A DNA stretch of 64,000 nucleotides from Vibrio aerogenes (GCF_024346755.1 NZ_AP024861.1:1488001-1552000), one strand, 5' to 3'; positions 27,594-35,294 are shown, counted from the first letter of the stretch. The notes: generated by a model from the letters alone, not told the origin. Program-made: numbers and translations.

Positions 27594-28370
27594 TTAATAG
27601 CCTTTAAAGAAACCGCCATCAAGCAGCATATTCTGGCCCGTCATATGATTTGCCAGAGGTCCCAGTAAAGCCGTTACCGCCTCAACTACATCGTCAACGG
27701 ACGCATATTTCTGCAGCGGGATATTTGCAACTTCATTTTTCATCAGTTCGTCGTAACTGATGCCCTGTGTTTGTGCTTTATCCTGCATTTTTCCGATGTA
27801 AGCATCGGTCATGACGCCGCCCAGAGATAATGTATTGACGGAAATCTTCTGGCCTGCCAGAGATAAAGCCATGGTTTTTGCCTGTCCCAGCCATGCGTGA
27901 CGGATACAGTTGTTCGTGGCGTAGTTTGTCAGCGCTGATTTTGAGCTCAGGCCTGAAATCATGACAATTTTACAGCCCTGACGGAGCAGGTTGTTTTCAG
28001 TCAGCTGCCTGAGCAATCTCAGCGGTGTGATGAAATATTTCCGGTATAGTTCATGCCACTCGTCATCATCGGGGAAGACATTTCCTGAAGGCGGTATTCT
28101 GGGCAGTATAAAGACAATTCCGTCCAGAGAGTGGTTATTTTTCTGTATCTGTTCGCTGCAAAGGTCTACAGAGTGCGGATCGAAAAAATCGAGTGCCTGA
28201 GTCAGCACCGGATGTTCCTGTTCAATCTCCCGCTTGATGCTTGTCAGTTTCTCTGTGTTCCTGCCGGTCAGAATCAGTTCGTGAGTTGATGCCAGTTGTG
28301 CGGCGACTGCAGACCCCATATGACTTGTTGCGCATGTAATAAGTATTCGTTTCAAAGCTGTTTTTTTCAA
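27594..28370 (-). CDS. Short-chain dehydrogenase/reductase family protein, atypical active site
   Basis: 258 residues with a Rossmann fold of the SDR family: N-terminal RILITCATSHMGSAVAAQL stands where TGxxxGxG is normal, and the C-terminal part SVNTLSLGGVMTDAYI and GQNMLLDGGFFKGY is typical. The expected YxxxK is Tyr150-Ala-Thr-Asn-Asn154, so the catalytic Lys is replaced by Asn. It may bind a nucleotide without classical reductase chemistry, or use a different proton path. The start is TTG at 28370 with GAGG 7-8 nt upstream, 9 bp after the LytTR gene, so the two are co-transcribed. Confidence 0.82.
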   Translation of the reverse strand: MKKTALKRILITCATSHMGSAVAAQLASTHELILTGRNTEKLTSIKREIEQEHPVLTQALDFFDPHSVDLCSEQIQKNNHSLDGIVFILPRIPPSGNVFPDDDEWHELYRKYFITPLRLLRQLTENNLLRQGCKIVMISGLSSKSALTNYATNNCIRHAWLGQAKTMALSLAGQKISVNTLSLGGVMTDAYIGKMQDKAQTQGISYDELMKNEVANIPLQKYASVDDVVEAVTALLGPLANHMTGQNMLLDGGFFKGY

Positions 28371-28379
28371 AGTATGACC

Positions 28380-29411
28380 TCATGAGAAGACCTGAACCAA
28401 TTGTTCTTCATAATTTTTACCGACTTCCAGTTCAACCGGTTTATTTTTAATTTGAATAATCAGCGTGCTCTTTTTATCGGATTTATACTCAATCCCCCGT
28501 TCCCGGATTGCCTGACTATTGACCACGCAGGAGCGGTTGATCCGGATCCACCGGATAGGAAATGAGTTTTCCAGAATAGCCAGAGAACATCTGACTTTCA
28601 GGTACTTACCGGAAGCATAATAAAGATTTGTATAAGGATGACTGTATTGTGCATACAGTAAATCCCCGTTGATGGCGAAATGTCGTTTGTTGTGCTCTGT
28701 AATCTTTGTGATGTTTGAAAGCTGTAACTGTAATTGGGCAATATGCTCTGCCAGCAGGTTATTTTCAGTGATAATTTCTTCTTTTTCCTGATGGAGTTGT
28801 GTCATCGCTGTTTGATTCTGGTGAGTATCTTCATCGGGTGAGGTTTTGAAAATATAAGTGCGGATGATTCTGCTCAGGAGAAGAAAAAACAGAATTTCGA
28901 TGCAGGCATAAATGAATGGAATGGAATAATCACCACTGTTTTTCCGGAAGAGAGGGCGGACTTTGGAGGGCGCCAGAAACCATGAAACATGGCCAAGCTC
29001 CTTTTGTCCAATTCTGATTCTTTCTTCACCGGATACAAGGTCATTTCTCCGGTTTTCTGACATCAGCGCAATCATTGACTCATTTTGTGAACAATATGTA
29101 TTGGTGACTTTATCATCGGAGTTAAAGCTACGGATTTCAGCAGTGACGCAAATACCAAGAGAAGAATTATTTTTCTCGAACATGGTAATAAGATCCTGAA
29201 TATTTCTGCCGATATGCTCCACCCTGAAAGTGTACACATCATCCATAAACGTACTCGATGTGGCCATGGAACGCATGATGCCTGTAAATACGCCTTTGGA
29301 TACAGTGATCTCATTGTGGGTTGCGCTGACGCTGTAGATCACAATATTAATGATTGCGACAAAGACGGCAACTGAGACCGATATCCAGATATGGTTCTTA
29401 TAAACCGGCAT
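28380..29411 (-). CDS. Membrane-anchored LytTR-domain transcription regulator
   Basis: 343 residues. Membrane segment 1 is about 8-30, a periplasmic domain of about 130 residues follows, membrane segment 2 is about 163-182, then a coiled coil near 205-238 and a LytTR DNA-binding domain near 245-340 (HPYTNLYYASGKYLKVRCSL, PIRWIRINRSCVVNSQAI). The layout is that of a one-component transmembrane regulator. The periplasmic part has two Cys (about 88 and 107). The gene overlaps the upstream binding-protein gene by 14 bp. By position, the binding protein probably delivers the signal. I do not recognise a named homologue. Confidence 0.85.
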   Translation of the reverse strand: MPVYKNHIWISVSVAVFVAIINIVIYSVSATHNEITVSKGVFTGIMRSMATSSTFMDDVYTFRVEHIGRNIQDLITMFEKNNSSLGICVTAEIRSFNSDDKVTNTYCSQNESMIALMSENRRNDLVSGEERIRIGQKELGHVSWFLAPSKVRPLFRKNSGDYSIPFIYACIEILFFLLLSRIIRTYIFKTSPDEDTHQNQTAMTQLHQEKEEIITENNLLAEHIAQLQLQLSNITKITEHNKRHFAINGDLLYAQYSHPYTNLYYASGKYLKVRCSLAILENSFPIRWIRINRSCVVNSQAIRERGIEYKSDKKSTLIIQIKNKPVELEVGKNYEEQLVQVFS

Positions 29412-30570
29412 AATTCAGCGCCTGCAATAATTCGGTGTGGTTGTCTTTTATCCGGTACAAATACAGGTTCTTCTGATTGTAACCCGGCGCAGTAAACTTC
29501 ATTTTTTTTCCGTCCATGACAGTGATATAGGGACTTTGCCGTAAAATATTGATGGTGTCAGAAGGGGACTCAGCCCGGCGCAGTTGTGGCAGCTGAGCAA
29601 GGACCAGATGAATCAAATCATAAGAATATACAGTGAGGAATGTTGGTTTTTTGTCATTACAGAATGCTTTTAAATAGGCATTGAAATCATCGGCATGTGG
29701 CCCTTTCACCCTGTGATCCCAGTTACTCAGATATTGCATCTGAACCTGTTCCCGGGCTTTGCCTGCAATGGCAAAAAACTCCTTACGCGCCCCAATGGAA
29801 TCCGGCCCGATAATCGTTGTTTCCCGTTTCTTATCAGCGGTCAGCGCAGTGTACAGAATTGCAATATCAGGATTATACAGCGCAGCAAAAACAATCTCAT
29901 TGCCGGTTACGGATTTAGCTATCCGGGAGGCCCGCTGCGGAGAAAATTCCTGCTCTGTAATTTTTGTTTCCGGGCTATGCAGGATTACTTCTTGGGTAAA
30001 CAGCCGGGCAACTGAAACCGAGTACTCTTTGGCCGGATTGATCACAACATGAATCCGTCTTCCCCGAAAATTATTCATATAATATATCGCCAGTGCCCTG
30101 GCCTGCTCACGGCTCGAAGGCATGGTTGATAAGCCATGGAAGGCCGGCTTCAAAACGGACAGAGACGTTGCTGTGGTAATGAATGGAATATGGGCATCAG
30201 ATAATATTTGAGCAGCAGGGCCTGCCTCGTGAGAAATTAATGGCAGCAGCACTAAGTCGGCATGTTGTTTTACCAGTGTGAAGGCGGCATTCATACTCCC
30301 TACAGCAGAGCGATCATTTTCAGCAAAGATAAAGTTGATATCCGGATTTTTCTTGGCAGCGTTATTTGCGACATGTCTTAGTATGCACATCTTTTCATGA
30401 TTGGAGGTGCTGGTTCGTGTTTTATCTTTACCAACGATGATACCGATCGTATAGGCTCGAGCAGAGAGAGAATAAAAACAGTTCAATGAGAATAAAAATA
30501 GCATTAAAGTTATTGAAAAATAATGTATTTTACTCTTTTTTGTTGGTCTTGAAATGTGAACAAATTTCAT
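29398..30570 (-). CDS. Periplasmic binding protein, type 1 (Leu/Ile/Val-like) fold
   Basis: 390-residue exported protein. The signal peptide is about residues 1-39 (hydrophobic core YFSITLMLFLFSLNCFYSL, cut after ARA). The mature part is YTIGIIVGKDK, then ADLVLLPLISHEAGPAAQILSDAHIPFITTATSLSVLK, EIVFAALYNPDIAILYTAL and TFLTVYSYDLIHLVLAQL, the layout of ABC-type amino-acid or urea binding proteins. No permease or ATPase genes are nearby; a membrane LytTR regulator follows with a 14-bp overlap. The start at 30570 has GAGG 5 nt upstream and is preferred to an ATG at 30594. The ligand is unknown. Confidence 0.82.
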   Translation of the reverse strand: MKFVHISRPTKKSKIHYFSITLMLFLFSLNCFYSLSARAYTIGIIVGKDKTRTSTSNHEKMCILRHVANNAAKKNPDINFIFAENDRSAVGSMNAAFTLVKQHADLVLLPLISHEAGPAAQILSDAHIPFITTATSLSVLKPAFHGLSTMPSSREQARALAIYYMNNFRGRRIHVVINPAKEYSVSVARLFTQEVILHSPETKITEQEFSPQRASRIAKSVTGNEIVFAALYNPDIAILYTALTADKKRETTIIGPDSIGARKEFFAIAGKAREQVQMQYLSNWDHRVKGPHADDFNAYLKAFCNDKKPTFLTVYSYDLIHLVLAQLPQLRRAESPSDTINILRQSPYITVMDGKKMKFTAPGYNQKNLYLYRIKDNHTELLQALNYAGL

Positions 30571-30977
30571 TGTTGCCTCAACCAGATTGTTCATATAAAA
30601 GTTTAGCCCGAATCTATATAACTCATTGAACAGAAATATAATTCATTAAAATCAGATTATCAAAAACTGATTTCATTAACTGTATTTCATTTTTATGTTG
30701 ATGTCTTCTTTTTTATGGATACAGTTGCATTTTAATGAGAGTAGAAAAACAGAAGAATAATCTATGCATCAATCAGAGTAAGACTGATTGTCTCTCAACT
30801 GGAAACGTCGTCGGTAATTCCCTTTCAGGAACTATATTCGTATACGGTATCGGGCGGAAAAACAGAGTGCTTGTTTCGTGTTTTGTCTGCTGCTCTTTCA
30901 AGCGCATTTTTTCTGTGTATAGCATTCAGGTGACCGAAAGTTTTTGAACGGAATGAATACAAAGTTGGATATTAGCA
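30571..30977. other. A+T-rich region without supported gene
   Basis: 407 bp upstream of the binding-protein/LytTR/SDR operon. It should contain that operon's promoter and perhaps LytTR target repeats, but I did not find a clear direct repeat. A 70-codon frame at 30735-30947 has no recognisable features and is not accepted. Confidence 0.45.
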
Positions 30978-31394
30978 ATGAATCATAAAGTTGTTCATCA
31001 CAGCGCTGCGTTGGATCTGAATTGTCCCGGCAGCGTTATTTATGCAGAAAACGGACAAGCCGAAAACAAACCGGAAAATACCTCCTGTGTGAAGGCTTGT
31101 CAGGTTAAAGAAGAAGATAACATCATTATTTTAAGTGAGCATCCCTATGAGATCTTAAAATCCGGGTTGATGACAGCATACGAAAATCAACAGGAAATGT
31201 TACAGGCTGAGGTGAAAAAAGCATTGCAACGTTTGCTTGAATACAAAGAGTTACTCCTCCATAAAGAGGTGCTGGACAGCCAGGTATTGAAGGATTTTTA
31301 CTTCAGTATGACACCAGCAGAGCAGGCTGTTGCCGACCGGGGTATTGAAGAGATTTCTTCCGCTATTTTTGCGCTTGATGCCTTACTCATATAG
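30978..31394 (+). CDS. Hypothetical protein
   Basis: 138 residues, not recognised. It is soluble and acidic with no signal peptide. The N-terminal 40 residues contain four Cys-rich positions (LNCPGS, SCVKACQ); the middle from about 65 to 100 is strongly helical (NQQEMLQAEVKKALQRLLEYKELLLHKEVLDSQVL), likely a coiled coil; the C terminus is EISSAIFALDALLI. A weak GGA lies 9 nt before the ATG. Codon use resembles that of the neighbours, so it is probably a real gene, but no function is proposed. Confidence 0.55.
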   Translation: MNHKVVHHSAALDLNCPGSVIYAENGQAENKPENTSCVKACQVKEEDNIIILSEHPYEILKSGLMTAYENQQEMLQAEVKKALQRLLEYKELLLHKEVLDSQVLKDFYFSMTPAEQAVADRGIEEISSAIFALDALLI

Positions 31395-31607
31395 CTTTGA
31401 TGTTTGGCGGGTATGAAGATCTGGTTTGATAAAGATCGCAAGGAGAAAAAGGACAGTGTGGTTAACTGCAATCATTTCCGGCAGTTGATTAACTTTTAAT
31501 CTTGTTACTGAGACAAATTTTTATGGCATAATTAATATTTATGTACATAACGCAGGTTAAGCTGGTTTGTATGTACTCTTTTTGCTTATCAGACGTTATT
31601 TATAGTG

Positions 31608-32714
31608 ATGCATATAAAACGGATTTTGCCAGAGAACAACAGTTATACTCCTTCGATTAAATTGCACACATTTCGGTGGTTGTTAGGTTTTGCAATTTTT
31701 TGTTTTGCACTGATTTGGACAATCGATGAGCTGAGTGGCCTGATTTCTCCTTTTGATGAAGTGTCTTATCCTTTTTGTATTTTCTTCTTTATCCTGATTT
31801 ATTTTGTCAGTTTGAAAAGAAGTATCAACCGGGAATATCTCTTTCTTTTTACTTATTTTATTGTTGCCGGGTATCTGACCTCATCCAGTATTTACCACCA
31901 CATCACCTTACACGGTACATTCTCTAACGCTTCGCAATGGCTGGGACTGAACTATGTTATGGCCTATTTGTTTCTTGATGTAAGAAAAGCTGCATTTACA
32001 AGTATTGTTGTTTTTATCATGACGATGGTCGGACACTATGTGGTTTTAATGGCTCAGTTTAATGTCAGCGATGCATTGGGAGTATTACTGAATATCGGCG
32101 TTTCTCATCTGGTTTATATGGTATTGCTCTGGACGGTGCTCAGGATGCGGATTCAATCGGCCAAAATTCAGGAAAGGCTGGAAATGCTTGAGCATTATGC
32201 GCTGTTGGATCCTTTAACTCAGGTTTTTAACCGCAGGGGGCTGGAAGATGAATTGTTTCAGGCGGAGCTGGCTTATCAGCAACAGAGTCAATCCTATGCG
32301 ATTTTACTGGTTGATATCGATCATTTTAAGTTAATCAATGACCGTCACGGACATCTTATTGGTGACTGGGTGCTGACAGAGTTTATCGCTGTGTTAAATA
32401 AAACGACCAGCCCGGAAGATAAACTTGGCCGGTGGGGAGGAGAGGAGTTTGTGATTCTGAAACAGGACGCGTCCCATCAGGAAACTTTCGACTGCGCCGA
32501 GAGGATAAGGATTGCTGTTAGTGAGCGGATTCAGGTTGTTGAAGGGGAAATGTTATCGGTCAGTATCGGGATTGGTTATTCCGGAGAAGCCGAAGACAGC
32601 CGGGGTGTTTTGGGCATTGCGGACAGGAATCTCTATACTGCGAAAAATACCGGCCGAAATTGTGTCATGGATACCGCAAGTGCTGCAACAGTTAAGGCCA
32701 CCAAAATAAGCTGA
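31608..32714 (+). CDS. Membrane diguanylate cyclase (GGDEF)
   Basis: 368-residue inner-membrane protein with about six membrane segments (residues 20-185) and a C-terminal GGDEF domain that makes cyclic di-GMP from two GTP. The domain shows LLDPLTQVFNRRG, VDIDHFKLINDRHGH and the active-site GRWGGEEF. The position where an inhibitory RxxD site would lie reads SPED, so product inhibition by the usual I-site is unlikely. The start is ambiguous: GTG at 31605 and ATG at 31608 are adjacent, and neither has a good ribosome site. The membrane part resembles MASE-type sensors. Confidence 0.9.
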   Translation: MHIKRILPENNSYTPSIKLHTFRWLLGFAIFCFALIWTIDELSGLISPFDEVSYPFCIFFFILIYFVSLKRSINREYLFLFTYFIVAGYLTSSSIYHHITLHGTFSNASQWLGLNYVMAYLFLDVRKAAFTSIVVFIMTMVGHYVVLMAQFNVSDALGVLLNIGVSHLVYMVLLWTVLRMRIQSAKIQERLEMLEHYALLDPLTQVFNRRGLEDELFQAELAYQQQSQSYAILLVDIDHFKLINDRHGHLIGDWVLTEFIAVLNKTTSPEDKLGRWGGEEFVILKQDASHQETFDCAERIRIAVSERIQVVEGEMLSVSIGIGYSGEAEDSRGVLGIADRNLYTAKNTGRNCVMDTASAATVKATKIS

Positions 32715-32976
32715 TGATTCTATACACTCAGCGCCATGCTTAGATCCACATCTTTACACCCACAGACATCCCGCACTACTGATTTGCGTCTTTTGACGCC
32801 TTGTTATTGTTCATTCAGAACTTCTTCTGGCCCCGCACACCTGGTTTGGTGATCAGACCATCAAATTTGCTGGTTGTTTGCTGGTTGAGTCTTTGAGATG
32901 AAGACGACAGGGACGTTTCAGTCAAAATCGGGGCTAATTTCTGAATGATCAATTCGCAAAAACAGGCTGTGTTTCT
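32715..32976. other. Gap between the GGDEF gene and the qrr promoter
   Basis: 262 bp without a credible gene. A short GCGTC-TTTT-GACGC hairpin at 32786-32799 may end the GGDEF message. The rest shows nothing I can name. Confidence 0.4.
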
Positions 32977-32989
32977 TTGCATATTGCAA
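32977..32989 (+). promoter_or_regulatory. LuxO-type binding site 1
   Basis: TTGCATATTGCAA is a perfect match to the LuxO operator pattern TTGCA-N3-TGCAA found upstream of Vibrio qrr genes. It is centred about 125 nt upstream of the predicted qrr start, the normal enhancer distance for this sigma54 activator. Confidence 0.82.
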
Positions 32990-33006
32990 TTGTTGTGCTG
33001 AATACT

Positions 33007-33019
33007 TTTTATTATGCAA
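33007..33019 (+). promoter_or_regulatory. LuxO-type binding site 2 (degenerate)
   Basis: TTTTATTATGCAA keeps the right half TGCAA of the LuxO pattern; the left half has drifted. Two sites, one good and one weaker, are a common arrangement upstream of qrr genes. Confidence 0.5.
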
Positions 33020-33082
33020 TGAGTGTTATTCCCGGAAAACAGGCTTTCTCTGTAACATGTTGATTTTTTGTTATGTAAAAGT

Positions 33083-33098
33083 TGGCACGGGACTTGAT
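33083..33098 (+). promoter_or_regulatory. Sigma54 promoter of qrr
   Basis: TGGCACGGGACTTGAT carries a full TGGCAC -24 element; the -12 element is TTGA where TTGC is usual (GG at 33084-33085, GA at 33096-33097, 10-base spacing). Transcription should start near 33109. Confidence 0.72.
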
Positions 33099-33108
33099 TA
33101 CATATGAG

Positions 33109-33210
33109 TAGCCCTTTAAGCCGAGGGTTAACTAGCCAACAGACGTTGTTAGTGGAGTTTTTTTTGTTCACATGTTAAGCCAATTACACGCTTGTAATTG
33201 GCTTTTTTTT
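33109..33210 (+). ncRNA. qrr: Qrr-type quorum regulatory small RNA
   Basis: About 100 nt. Stem-loop 1 pairs GCCCT with AGGGT around TTAAGCCG (33111-33128), closely like Vibrio Qrr2-4. The conserved mRNA-pairing core follows at 33132-33154, including AGCCAACAGACGTTGTTAG; the usual Vibrio core has CTGACG where this one has CAGACG. The 3' end is a 12-bp terminator stem (33177-33188 with 33193-33204) followed by T8. Upstream lie a -24/-12 promoter and LuxO sites. In Vibrio, phosphorylated LuxO drives qrr at low cell density and Qrr with Hfq represses the master regulator mRNA (luxR/hapR type). luxO is not next to it, so this is not the luxO-linked Qrr1 locus. Confidence 0.9.
33177..33210 (+). terminator. 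Terminator of qrr
   Basis: Perfect 12-bp stem AAGCCAATTACA with its complement, 4-nt CGCT loop, then eight T. On the opposite strand the same bases encode the last residues (KKPITSV) and the stop codon of ada. Confidence 0.9.
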
Positions 33211-34317
33211 GCCTGTGGGTCCTGCTATTTTTTTTATCTCACTTTTATCGCCCGGCAGATGTGTCTGTTCATGTTCCAGTAGCCAGCGTTTTCTTTCTAA
33301 TCCGCCAGCATAGCCAACCAGCTTACCGTTTTTACCAATGACCCGGTGACAGGGAATGATAATCGCAATGCGGTTGTGTCCGTTGGCAGAAGCAACTGCC
33401 CGGACGGCTTTTGGGTTGCCTATCCGTTCTGCTTGTTGCTGATAAGACGCGGTCGAACCATAGTCAATATCTTGCAGGGCTTGCCAGACTTGCTGCTGGA
33501 AGGCTGTTCCCGGTGTGTGAAGTGTCACCTCAAACCGGGTTCTGGTCCCTGCAAAATATTCTGCGATCTCTTGTTTAGCTTGTCTGATATGATGATTCTC
33601 CCCGGCGATAATCGACGCTTTCAGCCGGTGTTGCAGGTCGCTGAACTCTGTTTCCAGCATCCGGCGTTCAACAAATTCCAGTAAGCAAACGCCTTCATCT
33701 GTTGCGCAGACAAACATCGGCCCTAAAGGTGTGGTAAACCGGTGAATCAATATCACCTGATTTTCATTTTTCATACCGGGTGTCTTCCCTGTCAGTTTTT
33801 TAAAGGTATAGCCAAAGCCACTCAGTGATTCATAACCGGTTTCGTAGGCGGTATCCAGTAATTTCCTGCCGTCTTTAAGCTCTTCCAGTGCATAGTTGAT
33901 ACGATACATCCGCTGGAAGGTGTGAAACGTCATCCCGTAGTTCTTTTTAAACCACCGGCGAATCATCTCCGGCCGGATTTGATGCGCTGTCAGCACGGTA
34001 TCTGAAATCTTTTCTTTCGGATTATTCCGGACAAGCTCAATGGCCTGAGTGACCTGTAAAGGGGATTCACTGGCATTTTCTGTCGGACGACAGATTTTAC
34101 AGGGCCGGAACCCAGCGGCCAGCGCATCTTTAAAATGGGTATAAAAAACAACATTTTGCTTTTTAGGCTTTCTTGCCCGGCAGGTAGAAATACAAAACAC
34201 CGAGGTTGTTTTTACGCCAACAAAAAAAGTCCCGGCATATTCTGCATTTCTGTCCAGAAGTGCCTGATAAAAGCGATCAATGGTTGTTTGATCGGTAATC
34301 GCAGTTGAATGACACAT
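33184..34317 (-). CDS. ada: Ada: AraC-type regulator fused to O6-methylguanine-DNA methyltransferase
   Basis: DNA alkylation repair protein and transcription activator of the adaptive response, 377 residues. N-terminal Ada zinc domain with Cys42, Cys46, Cys73 and Cys76 (FCISTCRARKP; RPCKIC), where Cys42 should accept methyl groups from phosphotriesters. Residues 85-180 are an AraC-type double helix-turn-helix. The C-terminal methyltransferase has acceptor Cys323 in IIPCHRV. The basic tail GPTGKKKPITSV is encoded inside the qrr terminator on the opposite strand. A copy of the 14-bp dispersed repeat lies 12 bp before the start codon. No ribosome site of note. It is transcribed convergently with qrr. 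Confidence 0.94.
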   Translation of the reverse strand: MCHSTAITDQTTIDRFYQALLDRNAEYAGTFFVGVKTTSVFCISTCRARKPKKQNVVFYTHFKDALAAGFRPCKICRPTENASESPLQVTQAIELVRNNPKEKISDTVLTAHQIRPEMIRRWFKKNYGMTFHTFQRMYRINYALEELKDGRKLLDTAYETGYESLSGFGYTFKKLTGKTPGMKNENQVILIHRFTTPLGPMFVCATDEGVCLLEFVERRMLETEFSDLQHRLKASIIAGENHHIRQAKQEIAEYFAGTRTRFEVTLHTPGTAFQQQVWQALQDIDYGSTASYQQQAERIGNPKAVRAVASANGHNRIAIIIPCHRVIGKNGKLVGYAGGLERKRWLLEHEQTHLPGDKSEIKKIAGPTGKKKPITSV

Positions 34318-34328
34318 AAATATCCCGG

Positions 34329-34342
34329 GGTCAACAGACCCT
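34329..34342. repeat. 14-bp dispersed repeat, copy b
   Basis: GGTCAACAGACCCT, identical to copies at 21473 and 47911 and extended on the left by GG to give a GGGTC-AACA-GACCC hairpin. It lies just upstream of the ada start codon and would be in the 5' leader of its message. Confidence 0.7.
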
Positions 34343-34425
34343 TATGTCCGTGAATCTCATATACGGCACCTTACCGGGATTTTATCTGCTACAGCAACCG
34401 ATAAATTGACAACTATTTTTAAACT

Positions 34426-34475
34426 TATAGCCAAGTGATCCCAAGATGCGCTCTGAATCCTGGATCTGGGGTATA
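34426..34475. repeat. Vibrio-type palindromic repeat, copy 1 (degenerate)
   Basis: A 50-bp imperfect palindrome whose ends are TATAGCCAAGTGATCC and GGATCTGGGGTATA. It shares CGCTCTGAATCCTG with the element at 35262 and resembles the better-preserved element at 49847. I recognise this kind of intergenic palindrome from Vibrio genomes. Confidence 0.55.
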
Positions 34476-34493
34476 TTTGTCTGTGTTTCTTCG

Positions 34494-35129
34494 CTATGCT
34501 GTGGATTCTTCCTGCTGTCTGAAAAAGCTGTTAAACCGGATAAAATAATCAATCTGTTCTGCAACTTCCGCACTGAAAATCAGGCTGGTATGGGTATGAT
34601 TGATTTCAAGATGGTCCGTCATACCGGTGATTTTGGTTTCTTCAAGCGTGACGGTTCCGTCAGAAGGGTGTGTATTACCAATCAGCAGCGGACGAAAGCC
34701 AATTGCCATTGTGCCTGCGATACAACCGAGTTTCTGCGGAAAACACCAGTCGCTGTTATGATTTTCCAGGCCATAGTCAGTTGAATTACCTAATATCTGC
34801 CCCAGGCCAAGTGCCTGAATCGCATCAACAATGGAAGCCCCCTGAAGCGGGGAGCCAATTGCAATCACGTGAGAGACTTGTTCTGCGGTCACCTGTCTGG
34901 CGGTCAGATAATGTTTGATCATCAGTCCGCCGAGGCTATGACCAACTAGAATGTTGTTTCCCGATGGATCAATCAGCTTATCAATTGACCTGAAGACGTC
35001 ATCTTCTTCGATGGAGACAGAATTGTAGCTGATGACATCTGTTGTGTAGCCTTTTCCTGCTAAAAGCTGGCTGAGTGGCTGCATGACCACACCATGCATG
35101 TACAAACCATGAATCAGAATAATTTTCAT
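34494..35129 (-). CDS. Alpha/beta hydrolase, lipase/esterase-like
   Basis: 211-residue cytoplasmic hydrolase. The N terminus KIILIHGLYMHGVVM holds the oxyanion HG motif, the nucleophile elbow is GHSLGG, a likely acid is the Asp in HPSDGTVTLEETKI and a likely catalytic His is in EINHTHTSLIF. The layout is that of small lipase-like or PGAP1-like hydrolases. GAGGT precedes ATG at 35129; an upstream in-frame start at 35171 is not supported. It is flanked by palindromic repeats on both sides. The substrate is unknown. Confidence 0.82.
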   Translation of the reverse strand: MKIILIHGLYMHGVVMQPLSQLLAGKGYTTDVISYNSVSIEEDDVFRSIDKLIDPSGNNILVGHSLGGLMIKHYLTARQVTAEQVSHVIAIGSPLQGASIVDAIQALGLGQILGNSTDYGLENHNSDWCFPQKLGCIAGTMAIGFRPLLIGNTHPSDGTVTLEETKITGMTDHLEINHTHTSLIFSAEVAEQIDYFIRFNSFFRQQEESTA

Positions 35130-35261
35130 CCGGTAATTACCTCTGTCGATTATCGGAACGGCGAACCACAATTATTTTTTATTTCATCCGGTCTGTGAAT
35201 GCTTTTGACACTCATGGACTGATTGAATTTATTTGTCGGTCTGTTCTTAACCTTTTCATCA

Positions 35262-35294
35262 TATACCGCTCTGAATCCTGCATCTTGAGGTCAT
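35262..35294. repeat. Vibrio-type palindromic repeat, copy 2 (degenerate)
   Basis: Begins TATACCGCTCTGAATCC and ends TTGAGGTCATA. It shares CGCTCTGAATCCTG with the copy at 34426. The pair brackets the lipase-like gene. Confidence 0.45.

Noticed and set aside
30735..30947. A 70-codon plus-strand frame before the hypothetical gene
   Set aside because: It has no ribosome site, an odd composition and no recognisable features.
32815..33171. A 118-codon frame on the minus strand overlapping the qrr locus
   Set aside because: Its sequence has no family features, and it is antisense to the LuxO sites, promoter and body of the qrr gene, which explain the region better.
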